NCBI GenBank assembly: GCA_009926615.1
Contig: RFOM01000011.1
Location: forward strand, 1 to 64,000
Source of the DNA: Pseudomonadota bacterium
GTDB taxonomy: Bacteria; Bdellovibrionota_B; Oligoflexia; Silvanigrellales; Silvanigrellaceae
Length of the DNA stretch: 64,000 bases
Direction of reading: 5' to 3'
Shown piece by piece: positions 46,945 through 54,278 of this stretch (positions are counted from its first letter, which is position 1; every line of letters begins with the position of its first letter). The notes beneath the pieces were generated by a model that searched no databases, was not told where the DNA came from, and was given only the letters and a program-made list of their open reading frames with translations. Position numbers and translations under genes: made by a program.

Positions 46945-48267
46945 ATGCGAAAATCTGATTTGCTGTTGCGCGGATCTCGTTCTGCTTTGACGTATGCCGG
47001 AATTGCGCTGTCGTGTCTTGCGGCCTCTTGTGCCCGCGAAAGTGTCAGCGAAAAAGAAAGTTCAGATTCGGCGAGCTCGCTGATGTCCGCCGGAAGCACG
47101 TCGGATGTTGAGAAAATGGCTTTTGCACAGTGGTGCGAACGCTGGGGCCTGACCTGTCCCGCTGACGACAAAAAACTGCTGATTGAAGTGAATGATTCAC
47201 AGGACGAAAGCAAAGAAACCCTGCAATGGCAGGCAATATCGCAGCTTTTCGAGCGTTTCGCCCGATCAGGTTCTGATTTTTCGGTTGACGATTCGGAACT
47301 GACCTCTGCCAAAACCAGACTGCTCATGACTCAAATCGGATTGCATGATGTGCACTCTGATTTTCTCGAAGTTCTCGGCAAAAGCGGATTAAAAAAGCTC
47401 GCGGTAGATCCGCTCGGCAATATCCGTTTTGAAGCCCGTCCGACAGTCAGCGGACAATCAGGAATGGTTCGCGGACGCAGCGGAATGAAATGGATTTTTG
47501 CCAATAACGGCGGAGTCAGCGTCGGAGGGAAGGGGCAATACCTTTTCAGCGGTCTTCAGTTTTCGGCCGCAAATTCATTTGAATCAGACGTCTTTGGTCA
47601 GCTGACTTACAATGACGTCGACAAGACCACATGGTCCGGCTCAAATTTGGCCGTGACGCATGTGCCGGACGGATTCTTTATCCGTGATGTCCCCGTGCGC
47701 TGGGAAAAGTTTTCCGATCTGCAGCGTGTTCCGATGCTCGCGGCGGTCAGCGAAATGCGGGATTTGGTTTTTTCCGGAGGACGTTTTATCAAGCTGAATC
47801 CTGCATTTTTCGACACGGCTGCGCGCAATATGCCTGTCTTTGTTGATGATGCAAAGATTCTCCCTGCCGCAACAAAGCTTGTTGATGCTTTTGGCAGTCT
47901 TGAATTCAGGGCTCCAAGTGCAAAAACATCACTGGCACAGTTGAGCCTTGAAAAGGCAGCGAGCGTCATGTGCAGGATTGAAATGAGCGGAACACCGCCG
48001 ATTGAACTGACTCTTGACCGCCGGTTCGGAGTCCAGAATGCCTATACAAATGAAAAGCGTCATGCTCAGATTGATCTCTACGGAATCAACATCAAGGCGA
48101 GAGTGGGGATTCCGATCGCCTTTAATCTCAAACGGATTGATGTCGAGCCGTCGAGGATTGTGATCAAAGGCGTTCCGGTCATCGGCGAGATTGCGATTCC
48201 TCTTCCCGAGGAAGGCAAAAAGTTCGACAAAGAGCTCAAAAAATTTGAGTGCACCGAAAGGATTTGA
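46945..48267 (+). CDS. Predicted lipoprotein, function unknown
   Basis: A 440-residue protein with lipobox LAASC (Cys about residue 29, Ala at +2). Mature region opens with a Ser/Glu-rich stretch, then a helical segment with WCERWGLTCP, followed by mainly beta-strand sequence to the end, including repeated strands such as VRGRSGMKWIFANNGG and KARVGIPIAFNLKRIDVEPS. No family recognised. GGGAGGGAA precedes the ATG at 46945. It is about 100 bp after the Tat gene and may belong to the same unit. Confidence 0.7.
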   Translation: MRKSDLLLRGSRSALTYAGIALSCLAASCARESVSEKESSDSASSLMSAGSTSDVEKMAFAQWCERWGLTCPADDKKLLIEVNDSQDESKETLQWQAISQLFERFARSGSDFSVDDSELTSAKTRLLMTQIGLHDVHSDFLEVLGKSGLKKLAVDPLGNIRFEARPTVSGQSGMVRGRSGMKWIFANNGGVSVGGKGQYLFSGLQFSAANSFESDVFGQLTYNDVDKTTWSGSNLAVTHVPDGFFIRDVPVRWEKFSDLQRVPMLAAVSEMRDLVFSGGRFIKLNPAFFDTAARNMPVFVDDAKILPAATKLVDAFGSLEFRAPSAKTSLAQLSLEKAASVMCRIEMSGTPPIELTLDRRFGVQNAYTNEKRHAQIDLYGINIKARVGIPIAFNLKRIDVEPSRIVIKGVPVIGEIAIPLPEEGKKFDKELKKFECTERI

Positions 48268-48275
48268 AATGAATT

Positions 48276-48306
48276 CCGGTAAAAATCCCGTTGCGGTTTT
48301 TACCGG
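48276..48306. terminator. Possible bidirectional stem-loop terminator between convergent genes
   Basis: CCGGTAAAAA at 48276-48285 pairs with TTTTTACCGG at 48297-48306 around an 11-base loop. It lies between the convergent lipoprotein and FAD oxidoreductase genes and overlaps the end of the latter. The A/T ends of the stem act as the T run for both strands. Confidence 0.55.
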
Positions 48307-49898
48307 TTCTGCGACCTGATGGTTTCAAATTCAATTCCCGTTGCCCGTTCAAAGGCAGAAATTCCGCTCACCGAACAAGCGACGACACCCTGTCCGGGGA
48401 ACACGGTATCACCCATGACAATCACGTTGCAGTTCCTGCGGTGCGGATGACGGAGCAAGGACGGAAAAGAAAAAAATAAAAAATGACCCAGCCTCAATGG
48501 CACACCGCCGACCTGTCCGCTCAGCCGGCCGGTGTATTTTTCAAACGTGCGGGGTGTTGCGGTTTCCACCTGACTGAGTTTGCTTCCAAGATTATTCTCA
48601 ATTCTGGCAACCAAAAAATCGCCCAATTCAGAGCGGTTTTCGTCCGTGCAGGCATCGGCAGAAACGTGCAGTGTGGCCGTCAGAACACGGTATCCTTTCG
48701 GATTCGCAGGGTCGTCGCGGGCGGGCGTAGACACGTACAAAGAACTCTGCAGGCATTCAGGCTCATGCGCTGCCGGAAAGATCTGATGATACTGCGGCGA
48801 ATCCGGCCAGTGCTGCTGATCCTCAACAAGCGCATGGACAGCGAATGCTCCCCAGCCCTTTTCACGGCCCGCAATGCGTTGCCAGTGCCGGTACACTCGA
48901 CTGCGGGTGAGGGGGTCCGACGGCGGAATCAGGTTGTTGACCATGTCCCAGAGGGTCAGATTGATGAGGACTGACCGATCTGTTGAAACAATCTTTTTTT
49001 CGCCGCTGCGCAGGTCCGAAAAGGTAAGACGGAATCCGCTTTCGACAGACTCCAGACAGGTGAGCCGGTGATGCGGAAAATATTGTCCTCCCTTTTCCTC
49101 AAACGCCGCAATTTGAGGTCTGAAATATGAACGCATTCCTTTTCGGCAACGGAAGATTCCGCGCGCGACAATCGAGATTCCCATGCTTGCAGCCAGCCAT
49201 GGAGACCTTGCTGCCGTGTTCTGGGTTGTATCAACCAGCAGGCCGCTAAGAACGTCATACGCGAGACCCCCTTTGCGGATGCCGGACAGACGCATCCGCT
49301 GCTCGCAGTTCAGAACAAAGAGAAAAGGAAAGGTTAATTTTTTGAGGAAAGGAACCTTCAGAAAAATCTGCAGCGCGCGCCGCATATCGGCAACGGACTG
49401 CAGGGGGAAGCGCGGTATTTGAGAGAGGAGCGTCCACATCCATTCTGATTCGCGCAAACAAACGGCCAGAAAACTTTCGAGCTTCCTGAGTTCTGCGGTC
49501 TGATGAGGCGTGGGAATTCCGCTGCCGGACCATGTCACCCTTCCGTCGGCATGAATAATAACTTTACGCGAATCATGGTCCCAATGCTGCGTGACAGCTG
49601 TGATGCGCTGAAAAATTTCTTCAGCGGGAGACTGGCTCTGCGCAGGGCTCAGTGAATAAATTTCATGCTGAAGCTGACCGGCAGAACATTCGATAAGCTG
49701 TGTGGCACCGGCATCAAAAGTCCGCTTCGGTTGCCCGCGGGAAAAGTAGCCCGCACTTCCTCCCGGCTCGGAATGCTGCTCAAAAAGCATGGTTCTGTGA
49801 GCAAGATTGGCTGCCGCAAAACACTTCGCAGCAGCAGTTCCCGCTGCGCCTGCTCCGACAATAATGAATGCTGATTCGGATTCGAACTGCGGTTTCAG
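48300..49898 (-). CDS. FAD-dependent oxidoreductase of the phytoene desaturase/retinol saturase type, non-canonical start
   Basis: Flavoprotein of about 532 residues with the dinucleotide motif FIIVGAGAAG near residue 10, then EQHSEPGGSAGYF and, near the C-terminus, GDTVFPGQGVVA, the pattern of CrtI/CrtISO/RetSat oxidoreductases. The substrate is unknown. The only canonical start in frame is an ATG at 49790, which would remove the FAD motif. Upstream of it the frame is open to the HIT gene's stop codon, with only ATC, ATT and CTG codons; the CTG at 49898 follows GGGGG by 8 bases and is proposed as start. Translation may be coupled to HIT termination. Confidence 0.7.
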   Translation of the reverse strand: MKPQFESESAFIIVGAGAAGTAAAKCFAAANLAHRTMLFEQHSEPGGSAGYFSRGQPKRTFDAGATQLIECSAGQLQHEIYSLSPAQSQSPAEEIFQRITAVTQHWDHDSRKVIIHADGRVTWSGSGIPTPHQTAELRKLESFLAVCLRESEWMWTLLSQIPRFPLQSVADMRRALQIFLKVPFLKKLTFPFLFVLNCEQRMRLSGIRKGGLAYDVLSGLLVDTTQNTAARSPWLAASMGISIVARGIFRCRKGMRSYFRPQIAAFEEKGGQYFPHHRLTCLESVESGFRLTFSDLRSGEKKIVSTDRSVLINLTLWDMVNNLIPPSDPLTRSRVYRHWQRIAGREKGWGAFAVHALVEDQQHWPDSPQYHQIFPAAHEPECLQSSLYVSTPARDDPANPKGYRVLTATLHVSADACTDENRSELGDFLVARIENNLGSKLSQVETATPRTFEKYTGRLSGQVGGVPLRLGHFLFFSFPSLLRHPHRRNCNVIVMGDTVFPGQGVVACSVSGISAFERATGIEFETIRSQNR

Positions 49899-49916
49899 AG
49901 TGATGCCCCCGAAAAA

Positions 49917-50267
49917 TTACCCCGGAGGCCAAGCGAGAGGACGGCCGGCAAGAAGATGGCAATGCAGATAATCAACAGACTGACCGCCGTCAGGACCGTT
50001 ATTGAAAACCAGACGGTATCCGGAATCTGCAACGCCCAGAAGTCTGCCCACGTGTGCGGCCGTTTGCAGCACGCGGCCCAATTGATCCGTATGTCCGGCT
50101 TCAGCCGAGGCCACGTTGACGATCCTTGTTTTGGGAATAATCAGCACGTGCACCGGTGCCTGCGGCGCGATGTCATAAAAGGCAAGCGTGTGCTCGTCTT
50201 CAAAGACTTTTTTGCACGGGATCTCGCCCCTGAGAATGCGATCGAAAATCGTATTTTGTGCGTTCAT
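49917..50267 (-). CDS. HIT family nucleotide hydrolase (HinT-like)
   Basis: A 116-residue histidine-triad protein, a normal HinT length, predicted to hydrolyse AMP-amide-type substrates. It starts with TIFDRILRGEIPCKKVFEDE and has the ending GQSVDYLHCHLLAGRPLAWPPG. The triad core is YLHCH, where the usual first His of HxHxH is Tyr; the catalytic middle His and the last His are kept. It overlaps the YceI-like gene by ATGA and lies in the same frame as the following FAD gene, separated by its own stop. Confidence 0.88.
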   Translation of the reverse strand: MNAQNTIFDRILRGEIPCKKVFEDEHTLAFYDIAPQAPVHVLIIPKTRIVNVASAEAGHTDQLGRVLQTAAHVGRLLGVADSGYRLVFNNGPDGGQSVDYLHCHLLAGRPLAWPPG

Positions 50268-51040
50268 TTTTTAACTGCCCTGAAACTGACAAGCATGTTG
50301 AAACGGTCATCATTGCCGAGCGCGCCCATCAATGCGCGGTAAGGTTTGATACCGAAATCGGTAAATTTAAAGTCAGTCGCCGCTTCGACGGTCAGTTCCT
50401 GATCCTTGAGCGTTATATTTGCGGGAAATTCCCTGATGACGGTTTTTCCGTGAATTGTCACGGCAACCTTGGCTTTCTTGAGAAATTTTTTGCCGCCGGT
50501 CTGACTTTCGGCGTCTGAAACAGACTCAAGCTGCGCACTGAAGTCAGAAAACTTTTCGGCATCCAGCTGATCGTCTGCGAGGGCATGCTCTCTGATGGTT
50601 TCCCGATCGGAATCTTTGAGTTCGCTGAACGGTTCATCCTGCCAGCCGAGTTCTTTGATTGTCGGATACCAGCGCCGTGCGAGATCTTTTCTGTCGAATT
50701 CCAGTTCGCTGACCTTGCCTTTGAGCGAGAATTTTCCGGCGTTCAGATTTTTGGGATCCGCCGAAATCACTGCGCTGATCTGCCGCGCTGCAATGAAATG
50801 ATTGTGGGCCAGCTTTGCAGCGAGTCCGGCTTTTTGAGTGACGATTGCAAACACAGAATCATCGGATTTGAGATTGAATTCCCAAACTTCAGGTTTGGCG
50901 GGTGTCGGCTGCGGAGCGGCCGTCGGCTTGGCGGCCGCAGGTGCATTTTGAGGCTGCTTTTTGGCAGGTTTAGCGGCCATCGTGACCGGTAAAAGGCTGG
51001 CCGCAACACAAAAAGCTTGGAATCTTGATACGCACTTCAC
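50264..51040 (-). CDS. Secreted YceI-like family protein
   Basis: Periplasmic lipocalin-like protein of the YceI type, which binds isoprenoid or similar lipids. A signal sequence of 23 residues ending in MAA is followed by a Pro/Ala-rich linker and the domain with WEFNLKSDDSVF, FSLKGKVSELEFD and C-terminal FTDFGIKPYRALMGALGNDDRFNMLVSFRA. GTG at 51040 with GGGGGG upstream gives the better signal peptide; ATG 51070 is possible. First gene of a tight operon with HIT and the flavoprotein, hinting at isoprenoid-linked lipid chemistry. Confidence 0.72.
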   Translation of the reverse strand: MKCVSRFQAFCVAASLLPVTMAAKPAKKQPQNAPAAAKPTAAPQPTPAKPEVWEFNLKSDDSVFAIVTQKAGLAAKLAHNHFIAARQISAVISADPKNLNAGKFSLKGKVSELEFDRKDLARRWYPTIKELGWQDEPFSELKDSDRETIREHALADDQLDAEKFSDFSAQLESVSDAESQTGGKKFLKKAKVAVTIHGKTVIREFPANITLKDQELTVEAATDFKFTDFGIKPYRALMGALGNDDRFNMLVSFRAVKK

Positions 51041-51076
51041 CTTAGGGCCCCCCGTTCGGTTCCGGTTCATACAAAT

Positions 51077-51652
51077 TTAAGTGAAAATGAAAATAGCAAT
51101 GGCGAGTAGGGCAAATACAACCGCAAACCAGACAAACCCGCTGCCTTTTGCCGGTGTTGCCGGAGCTACTTTGCCCTCAAGCAGTTTGCCTGATTCGGTG
51201 TCATGCACTGAGGCCGGAGCTGAATTGTGGCTGTCGTTTTGATGTGAATTGTCGGGAGCAGTACCCTTGGCGTGGGGTGCACCACCATCTCCGGAGGTTT
51301 TGTTTGAAGCAGCATAAGGATCAGCTTCTTCTCCACCGGTTGCGTGATCAGTGGAATCCTGATGGGCGCCTGCCTTGGACTGGTCTGCCGGCTGTTTAGA
51401 CTTGGCGTTCTTGTCGGAGTCTGTTCCTGCAGGCGCGGGCTGAGATTTTTGATCTTTTGTGATTGCAGTTTCTGCCGGCTTGCTCTTTTTCGCCGGCGGC
51501 GCGGCCGGTTCGTGAATTTCCTCACCTATGGGCAAATCGGGTTTGATTTTCGTAGCAGCGAAAGCTGAACCCGATGTCATAACTCCTGCAAATAAAAAAA
51601 CGCACAGTAAAAAAACAGTTTTCGGACTCAAGTCTGGAAGAGTCGAACGCAC
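51077..51652 (-). CDS. Low-complexity secreted protein with C-terminal membrane helix
   Basis: A 191-residue protein with a signal peptide (VFLLCVFLFAGVMTSGSAFA), then about 120 residues rich in Lys, Ala, Asp, Ser, His and Pro (probably disordered), and a C-terminal membrane helix (GFVWFAVVFALLAIAIFIF). The two hydrophobic ends suggest a periplasmic tether. No family recognised. GTG at 51652 follows GAGGTGAAC. It lies upstream of the YceI-like gene on the same strand and may share its transcript. Confidence 0.6.
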   Translation of the reverse strand: MRSTLPDLSPKTVFLLCVFLFAGVMTSGSAFAATKIKPDLPIGEEIHEPAAPPAKKSKPAETAITKDQKSQPAPAGTDSDKNAKSKQPADQSKAGAHQDSTDHATGGEEADPYAASNKTSGDGGAPHAKGTAPDNSHQNDSHNSAPASVHDTESGKLLEGKVAPATPAKGSGFVWFAVVFALLAIAIFIFT

Positions 51653-51689
51653 AGTTCACCTCGTCTGATTCATTTGTTCAGAGGATACA

Positions 51690-52118
51690 TCAGGCGGGAA
51701 GGCGGGGCCATATGTCGGCGACAAGATTATTCCATGCGTTCTGGTCATTTGGAGTCAGACCGCGGATGTCAGCCAGCTCCACAATCAGGAGCGGTTCGGG
51801 TTGTCCGTTGGTCCCTTGCGTCACGCGGGGCTTGAGTTCCGTCATCAGAGTTGCAACAAGTTCGTCGGCCCAGTCATCCGCCGGTGCGTCCGGATTTCCG
51901 TTGACAAAGAGCCTGACCTCCGTCCGGATAAGGGCTTTGGCTTTTTCATTTATCGATTCAAGAAATGAAGCAACTTCGCTGATCGTCTGCTGGGTGGCAG
52001 AAGAAATGCTGACTGTGAGGCTGTCGGAACGGCATGACGAAAGGCGTGCTTCGGCACCGTAACAAAACGAGCCAAAGATAAACCACAAGTCCACGGAGAA
52101 ATGTGACCGCGTGAGCAT
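51690..52118 (-). CDS. Small exported protein of unknown function
   Basis: A 142-residue protein with a weak signal-like start (FSVDLWFIFGSFCYGAEA) and a mixed helical/beta body with acidic and Trp-rich patches (DDWADELVATLM). No family recognised. The ATG at 52118 overlaps the UbiB-like stop by one base (TGATG), so it is translationally coupled to it; a longer frame reaches 52163 inside ubiB. Cys residues near the start suggest export or envelope location, but this is uncertain. Confidence 0.55.
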   Translation of the reverse strand: MLTRSHFSVDLWFIFGSFCYGAEARLSSCRSDSLTVSISSATQQTISEVASFLESINEKAKALIRTEVRLFVNGNPDAPADDWADELVATLMTELKPRVTQGTNGQPEPLLIVELADIRGLTPNDQNAWNNLVADIWPRLPA

Positions 52119-53800
52119 CAGTCGGGTTGCCTTCCGGATTTCAGGATGGCGACAATAAGCCACAGCCCAACCAATGCTGCAACTCCGAAACCCAGTAATC
52201 CAAAAGTTGCCAGCGAATCGAACAACGGACCTTTCCGGTTGAAGGTCAAAAGACTGCTTCCCAGTACAAGTGCGCCCAAAATAAGAGCAAGACTGAGACG
52301 TTGACCTGCCCGTGCGATCTCTTGGGAGAGACGCTTGACGTCCGGTGATTCGAGGGTCGCGGCCAGATCGCCCTGCTGGAGCCTTTTGGTCAGAATGCGG
52401 AGGGTAAAGGGCAGTTCGCGGACGAGGGCCTGCGAGTCGCGGATCATCAGAATTGAATCCTGCTGAAACAAACTGCGGGCGAGAGCACCCTGCGAAAATG
52501 ATTTGGCGTAGTCAGAGGTTTCCCGCAGAACTTCAAATTCCGGATCAAGGCTTCTTCCGAAACTCTCGAGGGCAATCATGCCGCGAAAAAACAGCACGAG
52601 GTCGCGACTCACGGGAGCGTTGTGACTTGCTGAGATGCGTGCAATCTGCATCAGAAGTTTGCCGAGCTGAAGGTCACGCACGGGCATGCTGAAAGCGTGA
52701 TCGACTTTTTCGAGGACATGGTCTTCAAGACTTTTACGGTCAACATCCGAACGTGCTTCCGTAAGTTCTATGAAAAGCCTTGAGAATGTTTCAACGTCCT
52801 CGTTGACAAGAGCCATGAATAAATAGGTCATGGTAATACGCATTTCGCGGGTCAGACGGGCGGTGAGTCCGAAGTCCAGAATGGCGAGCCTGCCGTTTTC
52901 CATGAGGATGAAGTTCCCCGGATGCAGGTCGGCATGAAACATTCCGTGTTTAAAAGTCATATCAAGGAATGCGCGCACTCCGTGGGAAACAAGCCCGTTA
53001 TGTGATCGGCTGCGCTCCAGACGGGTGAGTTTTTCGCCTGCAATAGCTTCCATGCACAACACATGCCGCGTGCTGTACGGACGAAGTATTTCGGGAATGT
53101 AGATTGTTTCGTCGTCGCTGAAGAAACTGCGCATTCGTTCCGTGTTGGCCGCTTCTCTGAAATAGTCGAGTTCTGCAAAAAGAGATTTTTTGAGTTCTTC
53201 GACCACCACGCTCGGCCTCAGAAGTCTGATTTCGGGAATTGCGCTTTCAAGAACTGAGGCAATTCCCGCAAGGATGGACAAATCCGTTCGAATGACGGAC
53301 TCAATTTCAGGCCGCTGGATCTTGAGGACGACATCCCTTCCGTCGCGGCAGCGGGCCTTGTGCACTTGCCCGATACTCGCCGATCCGAGCGGATAGGGTG
53401 AAATTGATTCAAAATACTCTGAGGTTTTGCCACGGTATTCGCTGTCAAGGATCTTGAGAATGACGTCATGGGGAACCGGCTTTGCGCGATCCTGCAGTCT
53501 CCGGAACTGAACGATGACGTCTTTGGGCAGAACGTCTTCACGTGATGCCAGTAACTGACCCAGTTTGACGAACGTTGGTCCAAGTTCTTCAAACGCGAGG
53601 GCGAGGCGTTTGGCCCCCGACAGTTCCGATTTAAGTTTTTCGTCAGCCGTATCGGCCGCCCGCGTTTCTTCTGTTTCAGTGACAAAAGATCCAAGCTCTG
53701 TATCTTTTAATTCTTTGCTGAATCCGTATCGTCCGAAAATGTTGACGATCTGGCTGAGGCGTCCGACGTTTCTGATTTTTTGTGCAATCGTTGTCGCCAT
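52118..53800 (-). CDS. UbiB/ABC1 family atypical kinase
   Basis: Protein of the ABC1/ADCK/UbiB family, implicated in ubiquinone or quinone homeostasis. It has the family KxGQ-type motif FVKLGQLLASREDVLP near residue 75, GSASIGQVHKA for nucleotide binding, FHADLHPGNF with the catalytic Asp near 290 and AILDFGLTARL with the metal Asp. Two C-terminal membrane helices (LALILGALVLGSSLL and LATFGLLGFGVAALVGLWLI) match the family. Length is 560. The MenG/UbiE gene elsewhere in the window shows that a quinone pathway exists. Confidence 0.88.
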   Translation of the reverse strand: MATTIAQKIRNVGRLSQIVNIFGRYGFSKELKDTELGSFVTETEETRAADTADEKLKSELSGAKRLALAFEELGPTFVKLGQLLASREDVLPKDVIVQFRRLQDRAKPVPHDVILKILDSEYRGKTSEYFESISPYPLGSASIGQVHKARCRDGRDVVLKIQRPEIESVIRTDLSILAGIASVLESAIPEIRLLRPSVVVEELKKSLFAELDYFREAANTERMRSFFSDDETIYIPEILRPYSTRHVLCMEAIAGEKLTRLERSRSHNGLVSHGVRAFLDMTFKHGMFHADLHPGNFILMENGRLAILDFGLTARLTREMRITMTYLFMALVNEDVETFSRLFIELTEARSDVDRKSLEDHVLEKVDHAFSMPVRDLQLGKLLMQIARISASHNAPVSRDLVLFFRGMIALESFGRSLDPEFEVLRETSDYAKSFSQGALARSLFQQDSILMIRDSQALVRELPFTLRILTKRLQQGDLAATLESPDVKRLSQEIARAGQRLSLALILGALVLGSSLLTFNRKGPLFDSLATFGLLGFGVAALVGLWLIVAILKSGRQPD

Positions 53801-53813
53801 GAATCCTCATTGT

Positions 53814-53844
53814 CAAAAACAAAAACGGGGTGCACAGGCCCCCG
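53814..53844 (-). terminator. Rho-independent terminator after cheY
   Basis: On the minus strand ACGGGGG and CCCCGT form a stem around a short loop, followed by TTTTTGTTTTT. It lies just downstream of the cheY stop and ahead of the ubiB start. Confidence 0.8.
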
Positions 53845-53872
53845 TCGAGCTTTCCGGCAGGCCGCGGTGTGC

Positions 53873-54241
53873 TCAGACGCCGACAACTTTATGCACTGCT
53901 GCAAGAAGTTTTTCCGGATAAAACGGCTTTACGATCCAAGCCATAATTCCAATTTCTTTTCCCTGCAATGCGACTTCCTGACTTGATTCTGTTGTGAGCA
54001 TGAAAATTGGGATGTGTTTGGTCCGCCCGTTCGCCTTGATTGCACGGCACATATCCAAACCGTTCATGTTGGGCATGTTGAGGTCAGAGATAATCAAATC
54101 GACTTTGGTTTTTTCGAGAACCTGCAGCCCTTGGACTCCGTCTTCCGCTTCAACGACCGTGTAGCCGCCCTTGCTGAGTGCAAATCGGGTGAGATGTCTG
54201 ATGGTTTGCGCATCATCAACGACCAATATTGTCTTGCCCAT
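53873..54241 (-). CDS. CheY-like single-domain response regulator
   Basis: A 122-residue receiver domain. Acidic pair Asp9/Asp10, phospho-acceptor Asp53 in SDLNMPNMNG, Thr83/Thr84 and Lys105 in AWIVKPF are all present. The AWIVKPF ending is characteristic of CheY proteins that act on the flagellar switch or a signalling partner. ATG at 54241 follows GAGGGGGC. There is no adjacent kinase; it probably works with a CheA encoded elsewhere. Confidence 0.92.
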   Translation of the reverse strand: MGKTILVVDDAQTIRHLTRFALSKGGYTVVEAEDGVQGLQVLEKTKVDLIISDLNMPNMNGLDMCRAIKANGRTKHIPIFMLTTESSQEVALQGKEIGIMAWIVKPFYPEKLLAAVHKVVGV

Positions 54242-54278
54242 GAAGCCCCCTCATGCCCTTCAGCGCAGGTTCCGCGAC

